Part shown: positions 10,613-22,545 of the stretch, in pieces
Numbering within the stretch: position 1 is the first letter of the stretch
How the letters are laid out: each line of letters opens with the position of its first letter
Assembly: GCA_038373865.1 (NCBI GenBank)
Contig: JAXGGA010005837.1
Span: forward strand, 1-64,000
Length of the DNA: 64,000 nucleotides
DNA from: Uloborus plumipes
Taxonomy: Eukaryota > Arthropoda > Arachnida > Araneae > Uloboridae
Direction of reading: 5' to 3'
Translations under genes and position numbers: made by a program
Notes under the pieces: generated by a model
What the model saw: only the letters and a program-made list of their open reading frames with translations
Database searches by the model: none
What the model was told of the DNA's origin: nothing

Positions 10613-12402
10613 TGGGGCATTTCACGGTATTTGTGACATAGGGGTGTCCGTAACAAAACTTTTTAAAAGTTTAAAATTTTCATATATATTGAAAAAGTAC
10701 ATTCTAAAGTGTATGAATATCATATTGTTTTCATAGTTCACTTTATATTATGTTTGTAATTGCACTCAGAACATTGAAAATGTAATTTTCACTGTTACGG
10801 ACTCCTCATTGAATTTTTCTTTAAATCTGGCTTAAACTGATTTTTAAGCCAAAACTGGTACTTGAAACAATAAAGTAAAGGCTCACCTCTAATATAGCTA
10901 ACAATTTTAATCAAAAAGTGCGTTCTATAAAAAATTATGAATTGTGAAAATGATGACTGTAGAATCCGTAGCAATAATTGGAATAAAAGTTTAGTTTTTA
11001 AAGAAAAATTCAATGTAGAGCCCGTAACAGTGAAAATTGCATTTTCAATGTTCTGAGTGCAATTACAAACGTTATATAAAGTGAACTATGAAAACAATAT
11101 GATATTCATATACTTTAGAATGTACTTTTTCAATATATACAGGGTGTTCCAAGTCAACCTTCATGACCTCTATTTCCTCAACCGTTCTTCCTAGATGCAT
11201 ACTTCCAATTGCAAATTTGCTCGAAATGAGGTAGAGAGTTAAATATTGAAAGTTTGAAGCGAAAAAATAATTCAGTCAAAAAATACGAAATCTAACTTTT
11301 TATAGGGACTCCGGGTCCCCAAACTTATATTTAGGGAAAGAATCTCCATTGAAAAATAATACTAACACAAAAAAAATGACATTTGTGCGATCAAAATTCG
11401 CGGAGATATTCGAGTTTTAAGTGCGCAGGGCCCGTAAACAAATTGACAAAAGAAAATTTTCGCCCTGCCAGAGGAATAACGAGCTTTTAGATTAGGTACG
11501 ATAATGAAATTTGTTTCGTCCATGTCAGAAAACATTCGCTTCTCATTGTATTCAAAAATAAATACAGATGCTACAAGACTACAAAACATAACAAGACAAG
11601 GTAAATTATTATACAATTTTATACAAAGATATTAAACACACAAAATATGTAGAATATAAGAAATAATATACATTGCGATTACATTGTCCGTAAAGCAACA
11701 CCATTTCTACATACTGTTCCGTAGTGTACATCGTAACTTCAAGACTCAACGAAATGCATCTAGTTAAGCCGATTTTATTCTGCAGTGAAGGGCCTACGTT
11801 ATTGCAAGCAATCACTATATAGTCGGTAAATTTACATATTCGCGAATTCAGCAAGACATTTTCATTCTTTCTTATTCAATTTTTTTCGTATTTTAATTCC
11901 CATGTTAAATAACTTTTACAGTTAAATATATTTTAGGAAAATAAAGAATATTTTGTTATTAAAGAACTCTGAATGGTGCGAATTTCGCGTGTATATGGCC
12001 CCCAAAATCACTTAAAATAACGCTAGTGTAAAGTGGTATAAGTCATAAAGTTTCATGTTTCATTTCTCCATGGATTTTGATCGCACAAATGTCATTTTTT
12101 TGTGTTAGTATTATTTTTCAATGGAGATTCTTTCCCTAAATATAAGTTTGGGGGCCCGGAGCCCCTATAAAAAGTTAAATTTTTTATTTCTTAACCAATT
12201 ATTTTTTTCGCTTCAAACTTTCCATATCTTAACTCTCCTCCTCATTTCGAGCAATTTTGCAAATGGAAGTATGCATCTAGGACGAACGGTTGAGGAAATA
12301 GAGGTCATGAAGGTTAACTTGGAACACCTTGTATAAAAATTTTAAACTTTTAAAAAGTTTTGTTACGGACACCCCTATGTCACAAATACCGTGAATGCCC
12401 CA
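10613..12402. mobile_element. Foldback element A, split by element C
   Basis: TGGGGCATTTCACGGTATTT at 10613 pairs with AATACCGTGAATGCCCCA ending at 12402, and TA flanks both sides (10611-10612 and 12403-12404). The left arm runs from 10613 to about 10825. Its mirror begins near 11000 and runs to 11139, stops abruptly at TA, and resumes at 12334. Removing 11140-12331 plus one TA joins the right arm perfectly in register. The original element was therefore about 0.6 kb, with arms of about 215 bp around a loop of about 170 bp. There is no coding capacity; it is a foldback-type MITE with TA target preference. Confidence 0.9.
11140..12331. mobile_element. Foldback element C with CAGGGTGTTCC ends
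   Basis: The left end CAGGGTGTTCCAAGTCAACC mirrors the right end GGTTAACTTGGAACACCTTG, and TA flanks both sides (11138-11139, 12332-12333). The arms are about 275 bp long (11140-11415 and 12060-12331) and diverge by substitutions only in places. The 640-bp middle has no recognisable gene. The CAGGGTGT end is shared with the foldback at 17812-18462, suggesting one superfamily, probably Tc1/mariner-type. Confidence 0.88.
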
Positions 12403-13745
12403 TATGATTTAGACTTATCCCACCCCTATATAAAAAAAGTGACATTTCTCAAACATTTGAAAGAAAAAAAAGACTTACTAATTCTAACTAAAAAATTTAA
12501 CTTTAATGCTTTTTACCAGAGATCTTTCACAAAGTTTACATAAATGGTGCGTGGTTGCGTATAATGATGGAATCAATAAGAATAAGGTCTACTCGCCTCA
12601 TAAAATATTTCACAATCTATCAGTCATAAAGCGAACAATTAATTACGTGACTCACTATCTATAAATAAAAAATAAAATAGATTTGAGAAACGCAAGGTTT
12701 CGGTAGAAAGGCAGAATTTATTAATCTTTATTACGCAATAAATAATTAAACAAAATCAGAAACCAATGAAAGATAGTACAATGAATTATCTCAATTTTGT
12801 CAAAACTTCAATTTTGCCGATTTAGAAACATCCTTTTTGTTTATTTCAAAATTTTAACTCTAAAATCTTTTAACACCTAAAAATATTGTATTTATTGTTG
12901 GTTGATAAAAATACCTACATAACTGCGTACTTTAATTTTTTTTTATTTGTTGTTGCTACTTTAATATAAATAATTAATTTCGATAGGAAGAAGATATCAA
13001 ATTTTTAAACAACAGCGATTCAAGTTGAAAACTATGAGTTAAAAGGACGAAACCCCACACATACAAACAATAAATTAAAGACCCCCTGATTTAAAATCAC
13101 GCTTGCGACAAAATTAAATAATTGTATTTTCCTTCCTTTTAAGCTTTATTTATAACCCACGTCATATTAAAATTACTCGATAATTCAAAGGAACTCTTTT
13201 AATTAGCATTCACTCGGCTGAAACACTTCCTCATTTGTAAGGATTGACAAGACAAGATACAAATTCCGCAGAGTTAAAATTAGTCAAACGTAAATAAACT
13301 TGTTCGCACTAAATATCGGGCAATGAAAGTTAAAAATCCAAAAATGTTACCGCTGAAGTTATTTTGACTTGAATCTGAAATGCCATTCTTTAGAAGTTGG
13401 AAGTTTTCTTAAGAGTTCAAGTTTCCACTCGGCTTCATATTCCATTCAGATTAAGTTTTAATTAATCATCTTCCACTATTTATTATGATTCGTTTCAACT
13501 TCAACATTCATTGGACCAATATTTTTCTAGTTTAAGAGTAAACAATATATCATTGATTTACTTAACAACCTAGAACACTGTGTTATTTGCTTTTAATTTA
13601 TTTTCTCACCTGCAAGGGGCTCTTTTCCTCCTTTAAAAAAAAAAAAATCAAACACTTATTAACTTAATAAAACGAAGCTCATTTTGAGTCGCTTGAGACG
13701 GTCTTGACATATATTTGAGATTTCACACATTTGCACTTATTATTA
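12403..13745. other. AT-rich stretch without recognisable features
   Basis: Long AT-rich sequence. I see no repeat copy, transposase motif or RNA gene in it. Confidence 0.45.
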
Positions 13746-14127
13746 CATTGTAAAAAATGAATGTTTTTTTTACAGTATAATACAGTAAATTTTATAGTAA
13801 TAAACTGTAAAAATTGCTAATTTTACAGTAATAAACTGTAAAATTTCTACTTTTGCAGTATTAAATGGTGAAATTGTTAATTTTGCAGTAATAAACTGCA
13901 AAATTGCTAATTGTACAATTTATTACCTCGCACTTTACAGTTTAAAGCTGGAACCTCTGCTGCCAGTATTATACTGTTGTTTTTACAGTATAATACAGCT
14001 AAGTTTTACGTCAATAAACTGTAAAATTGCTAGTTTTACATTTTATTTATGTGAATTTTACAGTTTTAAATTGGAACCTTGGCTGCCGGTATAATACTGT
14101 AAAAACAACAGTTAATTGTTTGCAGTG
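13746..14127. mobile_element. ACAGT-repeat MITE (family D), copy 1
   Basis: Inverted ends of about 38 bp: the left part CATTGTAAAAAATGAATG leading into TTTTACAGTATAATAC mirrors the right part GTATAATACTGTAAAAAC then GCAGTG. TA flanks the element at 13744-13745 and 14128-14129. The interior holds repeated units of about 30 bp built on the palindrome TTACAGTAATAAACTGTAA followed by AATTGCTAA. Relatives occur at 26357-26855 and 53872-54212. There is no coding capacity. Confidence 0.88.
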
Positions 14128-14129
14128 TA

Positions 14130-14666
14130 GGGGAACCGCAAAGTAATTTCGTTTTTTTTTCAAGCAAATCAATTGTTCAAAGTTTTTATTTTGAATCAAC
14201 GATGTAATTATCCTCGTTATCAAGGACATTTTGCCATCTGTAGCAAATTTTAAACCCCGGATAGATTTAAAACAAAAATGATTTTTGAAGCAAAATATCT
14301 TGAAATGACATCTCGGATACGAGCAGAATTTTTAAGTTTTTGTGAAATAGAAAGTGTTCTAACAATCGGAAGAAAGTTAAATCCGACTGCTTCACCCATA
14401 ACACTCAACTGACATTTCACTATCTGATTTAATTTTATTGCGATCTATATATGAAAAAAAAAAAAAAAAAAACTTGAAAATTTAGTTCGTGTCCAAGATG
14501 CCATTTCAAGGTATTTTGATCCATTTTTCAATCTCTCCGGGGTTAAAACTTACTACTAGAATGCAAAAGGCTCTGGATAACAAGAATAATTACATCGTTG
14601 ATTTAAAAGAAAAACTTTTAACCATTGATTTGCCTGAAAAAAAACGACATCACCTTCCTGTCCCCC
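14130..14666. mobile_element. Mariner-derived foldback MITE (family E), copy 1
   Basis: The left end GGGGAACCGCAAAGTAAT mirrors the right end near CACCTTCCTGTCCCCC, with arms of about 140 bp. TA flanks it at 14128-14129 and 14667-14668; the left TA is also the right-hand TA of the preceding MITE. The right arm reads on the plus strand as RMQKALDNKNNYIVDLKEK, which resembles the very C-terminus of mariner transposases. So the arms appear to have been built from the 3' end of a mariner gene. A second copy is at 43196-43550. Confidence 0.78.
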
Positions 14667-14733
14667 TAATATTTCAATGTTTTGTCACTTTATTCTTTTA
14701 ATCTCTTCTGTGCATTTTATTTGACCATTTTTA

Positions 14734-14815
14734 CAGCTGGAAGTACGCACCTTGAACTAACGGTTGGAAAAATAGAATTCATTAAGGTAGAACGAGGACA
14801 TGATGTACATATGGA
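14734..14815 (+). repeat. Fragment of foldback C arm
   Basis: The block from CTGGAAGTACGCACCTTGAA through ACGGTTGGAAAAATAGA and TTAAGGT matches the right arm of element C (12260-12320) with many substitutions. It lacks the GGAACACC end, so it is a truncated, older copy. Confidence 0.55.
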
Positions 14816-14877
14816 AATACAAAAATTATTTAAAAAGATCTTTCCGCTATTAAAATTTCATTTAAAACGGGATTAAT

Positions 14878-17744
14878 AATTAAGAGCAAAAGTTCCGCTA
14901 CAAACAATTCAGCGAAGAATTTTTTTCGATTTCTATGCACCAAGGAATGAAAATTAGAAGTCTTTCCTTAGGCACAATTGATAGTTCTCAGCAGGAGCAT
15001 TAAATAAACAACAATTATTTGATTTCTAACCAGGAAAGTACGCGATCATGGAATTATGAATTTTTTTTAATGAGTACCAATCGAAAGAGCATTGTAAAAC
15101 ATGTTTCTGGACGCATGCGTTTTTGCCCTCGCGCCCCGTTATCGAAATATAAGGTCCTAAAGTCAGCTGATTTTTTTTTGAAAAATCGCCAATTTTAGCG
15201 ATTATAATTAAATCGGGAAGCTGCGGCGCGAATTCGCTATTAGCGTCTAACGAGAAACTTGATTCCCATTTTTGGTCATCTGCAAAGCTTGTGAAAGACG
15301 GCTGTTAAGCAAAAAGCTACTATAAAGCCTGTGTCGTGAAAAGTAGAGAGCTTTTTAAAGAGAAAAAACAAGTTTAAACAACATCAAAATTAAATTTTAT
15401 CTTATTATTTGCGATGAAAGCACGTCCCTTGTTTAAGGGGCCCAGGAGGTGACAACGGAGCGTCCTGTTTTTTTTTTTTTTTTTTAAGTGTACGTGCTAT
15501 TCTGTAGTATGAATGGGGGGGGGGGGTGATATTAGGTTTTTTAATTGTAAAAAATGCAAATATAAATTTTTTCTCGGGGGGAGGGGGAGTTTTTTTTTTT
15601 GAACTGGTCCAAATTTACTGAAAATTTGTTCAAATAAAAAAATCAAATAGGAATGAGGTGTTTTCTCTGTGATATTTCGAAAAAAAAAATGTTGATTGAA
15701 TCGGACTTATTCCCTCAAAAGTTATGAGAGAGTATAGGGAAAAATATATCGAATGAAATATTATTAAAATCAAAAAGTCGAATTTGGGAGTGTGCTGTCC
15801 TCGCTGAGATGTTCCGATCAAAAAAAAAAAAAAATCGAATCAGACTATGCACTCAAAAGCGATTGCGGGAGGGGGGGGGGGCAGAACTGACCAATAGATA
15901 GACTGACAGGTACACAGTTTCCGCAGCTCAAAACCCAACTTTCCTATTTTAAATTTCTCTGTGTATTTAGTTATTTTTATTAAGTTGTGCTTTTTCGACT
16001 CAATTGTTTTGAACGGTTTTTTTTTCAATGCATCACTCCTTCTTTCATTATTTTTTCACCAATTTCTACTTTTTCAGAAAAGTAAGCTAAAACTTGTATT
16101 GATTTACAATTTTGTTAGTTTTTTCCTACCCGTTGAACATAAAGCAGAACTAGTAAAAGTTATACTAATGTTGTTAAACAGTACGAAATTAACATGCAAT
16201 ATGTTTTACATTTACGTTACAGAGACTTTTCGCTACAGTGACCAATTCTGTTTGAACAGCAGGGGTTTTTACAATGAATGTCGACTCTATTAGTATATTT
16301 TAAGAATGAAAATAACTATTTCCCTCTACCCTTGATGTAATTTCCGACATGGATATAATTTTGCAGCTATTGACATTTACTATTCGTTTTCTTTTTAAAA
16401 TTTCTATTTATTTTTTCTCGATTTCAATTTAAAAAAATAAATATTTTTGCTAAGAGTGAGCAGATAGTGAAACTTCTTGTATCGATTTTTTTTTTTGAAA
16501 TAAGAACTGATATCATAATCCATGACAATTTAATTTCTACCTCAAAGACTATTTATTTCATTTTTTGTACATGAGCTCATATTAGCTGCTCTTCATACTT
16601 ATTTATTTAATTATCCTGAATTATTCATTAAGAAACACGTGCAATATATTTTAACGTATAATAATTAACACATATAACTTAGTTCAGTAAAAAAACTTAA
16701 AATAACTAAAATTTTAAAATGTATTGTTATCATGCGTAAAAAGATAAAACTTTAACTTCTTTGTAATGTTTTCGCTCCTCTGGATAAAACACTCTCTTTC
16801 CACATCATAGTCTTGACCAGCATTCTTTATTTTAGCTCATACAAGTAAAGGGTTAACGAAAACATCTTTTACTTTCTTTGCAAATGACCAAACATGGAAA
16901 CGATGCGATGCCAAGCAAGCAGCGGTAAGGGAGAATCGGGAGGTAGCTTCAATTCCTTGCCAAGTCTTCAAATTTGGCTACTTTTCGGCCGACTTTAAGA
17001 CCCCTTACCTCGAAAACGAGGGGACGAGGGCACTTGATCTTTGGGTCAAAAACATGTTTCAGTTTGCTCTTTCGAATGGTACCATTTTTAACTTTTTTCA
17101 TTATTACTTAAGTCGAGTACTTTCCTGGTAAGTATTCCTATAGTTTTGAGAAATGCAATTGTACAGTTCTATTTAACGAAGGAGACTAAATTGTGCGTAT
17201 ATTTCTGTTTATAAACAAAGAGGAAACATAAGATAACCATTTGACTACAATGAGATCCAAAATGAACATTATGGTTCAAAGATTAAAAAACTAGTTCTAA
17301 ATATACATAAGGATATAAGTTATTAGTCGTTATAATATACTTATTTGAAGGGAATAAAAATATTTGAAATTGTTACAAATTTGTAATTCGCGAAAAAAGT
17401 CTTTTGAAATTTTTATAAAAATATTTAAAGTATGAAAACTCATTTAATGCAGCATAGTTTTATTAAGAAGGGTAAATATTTATTTCCTTCAAGATCATTC
17501 TTCTTATTTTCTTTACCAATCTACAATCAATTTACAAATTAAAAAAACTGCACTGACTCACTGGTAACAAATTAGTAATTCTTTCGATTAAAACATTGTA
17601 AAAAATTGTAGAATCAAAGTGTACATTTTAAAGTCATTTTTCATAGTCAAAATAAAGCTTTGGAAAAATTCAACAGACATCGATGTAACTAAAATAAATG
17701 ATACTCAGGGACTCAAAAGATTCATACAGCTTTTAGATGTACCT
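14878..17744. other. AT-rich stretch with G- and A-tracts, no genes seen
   Basis: Contains T-runs near 15469-15486, a run of G at about 15517-15527, further G-rich patches at 15579-15589 and 15870-15881, and A-runs near 15818-15835. Around 15690-15950 two segments resemble each other (AATCGGACTTATTCCCTCAA versus AATCAGACTATGCACTCAA), suggesting old repeat DNA. No protein family is recognisable; an open frame at 15961-16293 is low-complexity. Confidence 0.4.
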
Positions 17745-17749
17745 AAAAG

Positions 17750-17811
<62 letters not shown>
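17750..17811. repeat. TA dinucleotide microsatellite
   Basis: A nearly pure TA run with one phase break near 17769. It forms the left flank of the foldback at 17812. A shorter TA run on the other side (18463-18478) shows the element inserted into the array. Confidence 0.95.
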
Positions 17812-17817
<6 letters not shown>

Positions 17818-18462
17818 GTCCACTCCAATCGTGGACCAATAGCTAATTTCTAAACCGTTAGAGATAAGCATATAGTTTATTTAGGAAAAAATCTCCAAAT
17901 TATGAAAGGAATTTTGGGTCTATTCAATGTTTTTCAAAAAATCAAATTTTGAAAGAGTTACGAAATTTAAATTTTTATACAGCCCCCCAGTCCTATCAAT
18001 CATATTTAGTAAAACATTCTTGACACTGTAACGTTTAAAACTAAAAAAAAATCACTCTTCCACCACAAAAATTGACCGAGTTATGACGTTTTGAAAAATC
18101 AAGATTTTGCATTGTTTCATGACGTCATCGAGAGATCGCTTAAGGGACCGTATGCGAAATCCTTCAAAATCTTGATTTTTCAAAACGTCATAACTCGGTC
18201 AATTTTTGTCGTAGAACAGTGATTTTTTTTTAGTTTTAAACATTACAGTGTCAAGAATGTTTTACTAAATATGATTGATAGGACTGGGGGGCTGTATAAA
18301 ACTTTAAATTTCGTAACTCTTTCAAAATTTGATTTTTTGAAAAACATTGAATACACCCAAAATTCCTTTCATAATTTGGAGATTTTTTCCCAAATAAACT
18401 ATATGCTTATCTCTAACGGTTTAGAAATTAGCTATTGGTCCACGATTGGAGTGGACACCCTG
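17812..18462. mobile_element. Near-complete palindromic foldback element
   Basis: The left half is mirrored almost base for base by the right half. GGGTGTCCACTCCAATCG at 17814 matches the complement of CGATTGGAGTGGACACCC ending at 18460, and both arms of about 290 bp continue to a loop of about 60 bases near 18110-18170. The right end is CACCCTG followed by TA; the left end has TAGGGTG, consistent with one C-to-T change from CAGGGTG. It is 651 bp with no gene, and divergence between the arms is only a few percent by eye. Confidence 0.92.
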
Positions 18463-18718
18463 TATATATATATATATATTGAAATGTTTTTCAGCTCTTT
18501 GAAAAGTATTCCTTTAACTAAAGGATGAGTAGAAAATATATTTCCAGATATGAAGTTAAGCAACTATTGAGGGTCATACAAGAAATATTTTGCAAATGTG
18601 CTTTCAAAAATATTTCCGAAAATTCGTTATTTGCTATCATCTTAAAAATGAAAAGATAAAAAAAATCACTTAATCCATAGAAAGTTTTAAGAGAAAAAAA
18701 AAAAGAATCAATCATTTA

Positions 18719-19884
18719 CAGTCGAACCCGCTTAATGGAATATCGGTTAATGGAATATCCCGCTTAATGTAATACATTTTCAATGTCCCGAACCGTAGTA
18801 AATCACTTCTGTGTTAAATTTCCCGGTTAAAGGAATATCATGTTAGGAAGCAATCCCGGTTAAAAGAATAATTTTTAGCCACGCTGATGTCGATCTCCTT
18901 CCATTTCCAACCCTTTTTTCCGGATTTTTCCTCCAGTAAAGAGCAATAATGATTGTGAAGCTTATGGACGGCTTCCAAATAATGTTATGTCACTTCGTTG
19001 AAAGGGTGCAGGGGCAAAAAAAGCGATTCCTGGAATTTGAAAGGAATGTTTCCCTAGTGTTGTATACTGTTTGTCGCCCCCACTGTGTATCGTTCCTTCT
19101 GCTTCAGAGAATGAGCAATAAGTTTCGAATAAGCTTTACCTCTAGGGACCCAAAGGAGAGATAAGAGAATAAAGGAGTAATGGGCAAACCAACAGGTGTA
19201 AAGGACCGGGGAAGAAGACGAGGCTGTGACGAATCTGTTCCGAGAAGCGCAACGATAAGTCTACTTTGATGTTCTGAAATCATTTTCCAATTTTGCTTCG
19301 GCTGTGCATGTGCTTGTCTTTTCATAATATCTTCTAAGCGAAAAGATCGTACTTTGAAAGAAAAAGTGAATTTTATTGAATATTCAAATGCTAATGTAAA
19401 TGTACGCAGTTACAACTTGAAAAAAAGTTCGAGATATCGCAATCTCAAGTTTCGAAATTGTTGAAAAATAAAGAACAAATTCTAAACGACTGGAAAATTA
19501 AACAAAAACCTTAATCAAAAGAGAAAATACACAGGTAAAGAATCAGAAGTTGAAGATGCTGCTCTCCTTCGCTGGTTTGCTGAGAAACGGGCTTGTAACG
19601 TTCCTAGTCATTTAATAAGTTCATTTTTAATTGAATTTCTAAATTTTAATATGTTTAAAGTATTATTAATTAATACATTTAAATTACCATTAATTAATAT
19701 GTCTGAAGTTAATCGTTATATACTTGTTGATGAATATACTTGTGGTTAAGGTAAATTTAAATGCTTTCTTGGTTTAAATGCAAGTTGGAACGTCGTGTGG
19801 ATGGAATCCTGGATAATGGAATATCCCGCTTATTAGAATAATTTTACGTGACAAATTGGCTATTCCATTAAGCGGGCTCGACTG
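18719..19884 (+). mobile_element. Pogo/Tigger-like transposon, internally deleted
   Basis: The ends CAGTCGAACCCGCTTAATGG and its mirror ending CGGGCTCGACTG are flanked by TA at 18717-18718 and 19885-19886. Subterminal pieces GGAATATCCCGCTTAAT recur just inside both ends. The element is 1.17 kb, too short for a full pogo transposase, and retains only an N-terminal remnant. Smaller relatives lie at 25108-25276 and 46608-46781. Confidence 0.88.
19336..19608 (+). pseudogene. Pogo/Tigger transposase, CENP-B-type HTH remnant
   Basis: The frame from 19336 reads KRKDRTLKEKVNFIEY. It shifts to a second frame reading EISQSQVSKLLKNKEQILN, then to a third reading KRKYTGKESEVEDAALLRWF with AEKRACNVPS. 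Together these reproduce the order of the psq-type HTH and the start of the CENP-B-type HTH of Tigger/Jerky-family transposases. Two frameshifts are required. No DDE catalytic core follows; the frame ends and AT-rich DNA leads to the right terminus. In a complete element this region binds the terminal repeats. Confidence 0.85.
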
Positions 19885-19996
19885 TATAAGTTTTTATGTA
19901 TGTCTAAGGAAAAGCTTTTTTCTTTAAAATTATAAGTTATTTTTTAAAAATAAATTACTCTTATAAATCGCTTAAGAGCGAATGTATTGGGACATA

Positions 19997-20532
19997 CAAG
20001 GGCTGTATAAAAATGTCCAACCTTACTTTTTGCCTGAGAAAACCAGATGGATATAAATAAAGTGCGCTTGCATAAGCCAACTTAGAACCCCTTTTCCGTC
20101 TATCAGTAGAGTCAGACGTTCGCAAACAGAGTTTGACTGAAGTCAAGTGGAGAGCCATCGCGCTTGTCGGATTTTTCAAATTTCAATTAAAATGATTTTC
20201 CTGCCAAAAACTTCAAAATCAAGGGCTGAGAAATCGTCACCGAATGCCGCTTGCATCTTTCAAATGGTCTCCACTTGGCTCTCGCCCAATTTCTGGCAAA
20301 ACCCGACGCAGTACATCAATTTCTGAATGATTTGTTTCAATGAAAATAATCCGATGATTCTCTCTACTTTGCGACAATCAACTATGTTTTGTGAGTAACT
20401 GACGCTATTTAAGGGCGGGAAAAATTGCGCTTGTGCGGAGAGGTTCAATGATGGTTCGTGCAAACGTTTGACTCATACCTATCTGGCTTTCACGCAAAAA
20501 AATAAGATCGGATACTTTTTGGACAGCCCTTG
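19997..20532 (-). mobile_element. Mariner-derived TIR element with ACAAGGGCTGT ends
   Basis: The left end CAAGGGCTGTATAAAAATGT mirrors the right end CTTTTTGGACAGCCCTTG, flanked by TA at 19995-19996 and 20533-20534. At 536 bp it is too short to be autonomous. The interior carries a minus-strand N-terminal mariner fragment, so this is an internal-deletion derivative. Confidence 0.85.
20170..20430 (-). pseudogene. Mariner-like transposase N-terminal fragment
   Basis: On the minus strand the sequence reads GFCQKLGESQVETI, a stop, then KMQAAFGDDFSAL. This matches the pattern FC-KLG-S-ETxxM-xAFGD of the first helix-turn-helix of mariner/SETMAR-like transposases. A stop codon and the missing remainder make it a pseudogene. 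It lies inside the 536-bp TIR element. Confidence 0.7.
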
Positions 20533-20534
20533 TA

Positions 20535-21595
20535 TATGAAACGATTTACATTGTACTCAAAGTACATCATCGAAAAACTCTGCATTGAAAAATCAAACAT
20601 ATTATTTTGGTCACTGGTTAACTTTATATATACTTTAACAGATATAAACAAGTGCAATTTTTATTTTATTTATTTATTTTTTGCAACACTGACTACTAAT
20701 GAGGTTACCAATGATCTTCAATGTAAGCATAATAATTAAACTTTCACGCTTTTTATTGGACTTTTCATAATCAATGGGGTTGTAAGGAAACCAAGAAATA
20801 CTCCGGATTATTGTTTTTTTTTTTAAATATAAAATTAGTGGCATTCGTTAGTAAGAATCAGAAGCATTTAAAAATGTAAAAAAAATAATTTCGTCGTTTA
20901 AAGTGGAAAAGGGAATTTATTAATACATAAAGATTAACTTACGAGATATTCATCAAATTTATGTGTCTTTATGTATTTAGTTCGGTACATAAATTTGGCT
21001 GCAGAATGTAATGTTAATTCAAAGGCAGTTTTCTAATTCCGTGGCTTTCGAATTTGTTTTCCTATAAGTACCTGGTACAATTCGTACTTTCATACGGTGC
21101 AGTTATTAGTTAGAACTGGGATTACATACTAATAACGTCTGGGATCTCCCCAAGACTCATTGGCAAATGTGGTTTCACCAGCCAACTCTTTTCCCATGTT
21201 TTGAAATGCTCATTTTATCAGGAGAAGCATTTCATAAATTGGAGGAGATTAAAAACAATTATAAGAGGCCCTTCATTATGCAGTAGCTAGATAAACTCTG
21301 AGAATGACGATAATAATGATAACGGTAGTTTTATTTTATTCAGAATCACTTAAAGCCATAATTTAAGACAAGATATAGTGTAAATGTAATCATATTACAC
21401 AGCTGCTGTTTTTCGTGCAATAACTGTGAGACGAAAAAAAAAAATCATGCAATTTTGGACAAGACTCTTTTATAATCCCAACATGCAGAAAGTTCATTGT
21501 AAAAATGTAGTAAATAAGTTGCAGAAAAAATTACAATTCTTTGAAAATGATAGGCTTTACTAATAAATATTCACTAATTATTAGCAAACATTTCG
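20535..21595. other. AT-rich stretch without recognisable features
   Basis: No repeat, motif or RNA gene supported. A short open frame at 20530-20739 is low-complexity. Confidence 0.45.
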
Positions 21596-21799
21596 TTCTT
21601 GGTCAGAGGTGGCGCTAGGAAATGTCCGACAGGGGGGCAAGCTTGCCCGACAGGGGGGCACAGGCATAATTCAAAAATTTAGTTACCCCCCCCCCCGTCC
21701 CCAGTTCTTCAATTTTTTTATGATGCATTCGATTGAAAGATAATCGTTCTTACCGTGAAACTAAAACTAAATAGTACAAGTACAAAGATTAAAAATTTT

Positions 21800-22195
21800 T
21801 AAAACCCCCGACCCAGATTAAAATGAACTACACTGCTCAAAAGCATTTTAAATTTAAATATATTTAATTTTTTTCGAGAGGACAAGGTAAACACGGAAAA
21901 GGAAAGATACTCCTTACTAGTAAATTTGTCAGTCGCAAAAGCAGAATAAAGAGGAAAAATTGAGTATTCTTTTAAAACCTCATACTAAAATCAATTTAGC
22001 CCTGGATTAGGAGCGGTTTCTTACTGCTTTATACAATTACTAGTATTTTAATTGTTAACAAATAGAAAATGGCGACAGAAAAACATTTTAAATCATTGAG
22101 TTTTCTTTTCCCGTCGACCGACAATCGTAAATCGTAATATACTATATCTAATATCATAAATTTAAGGCTAAGCCGCATTTGCTAAAAAACGTTAG
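21800..22195 (+). repeat. Dispersed repeat R1, copy 2
   Basis: Aligned with 900-1235. It has an insertion of roughly 40 bases around 22000-22040 relative to copy 1. It lies inside the hAT-like element. Confidence 0.7.
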
Positions 22196-22419
22196 TTAAT
22201 ATTCGAATGCTATATAACATGGAAGTTCCAAACACATTCTATCAGACGCATTTTTTTTCTTTCTTTTGATACCGTTGTTTTAGCTTTTCAAGTATTTTTT
22301 CTCTTCAAAAATAGGGAAAAACGTTTTAAAGGTTTTTAATTACTATCTTCGTTAATTAATGTCATTCGAAGACGCGACCTAGCTAAGAACAATCTCGATC
22401 AACTCTCCTTTCAAACATT

Positions 22420-22545
22420 TTTTTTTTTTTTTTGAAATCGGTCCATCCGATTAGGCTCTACAGTGCCACAGACAGATACACAGATCGACAAACACAGACA
22501 CGTCAACTTTATAACCCCCTTCCTTGTTGCGTCGGGGTTGAAAAT
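22420..22545 (+). repeat. Retroelement-like tail with CAGACA tract
   Basis: A T-run (22420-22435) precedes GAAATCGGTCCATCCGATTA, then a CAGACAGATACACAGATCGA tract and CGTCGGGGTTGAAAATG. Such ends are common on old interspersed repeats, but I cannot assign a family. Confidence 0.35.

Noticed and set aside
15961..16293. 110-codon plus-strand frame
   Set aside because: Phe/Leu-rich low-complexity translation of T-rich DNA; no family features.
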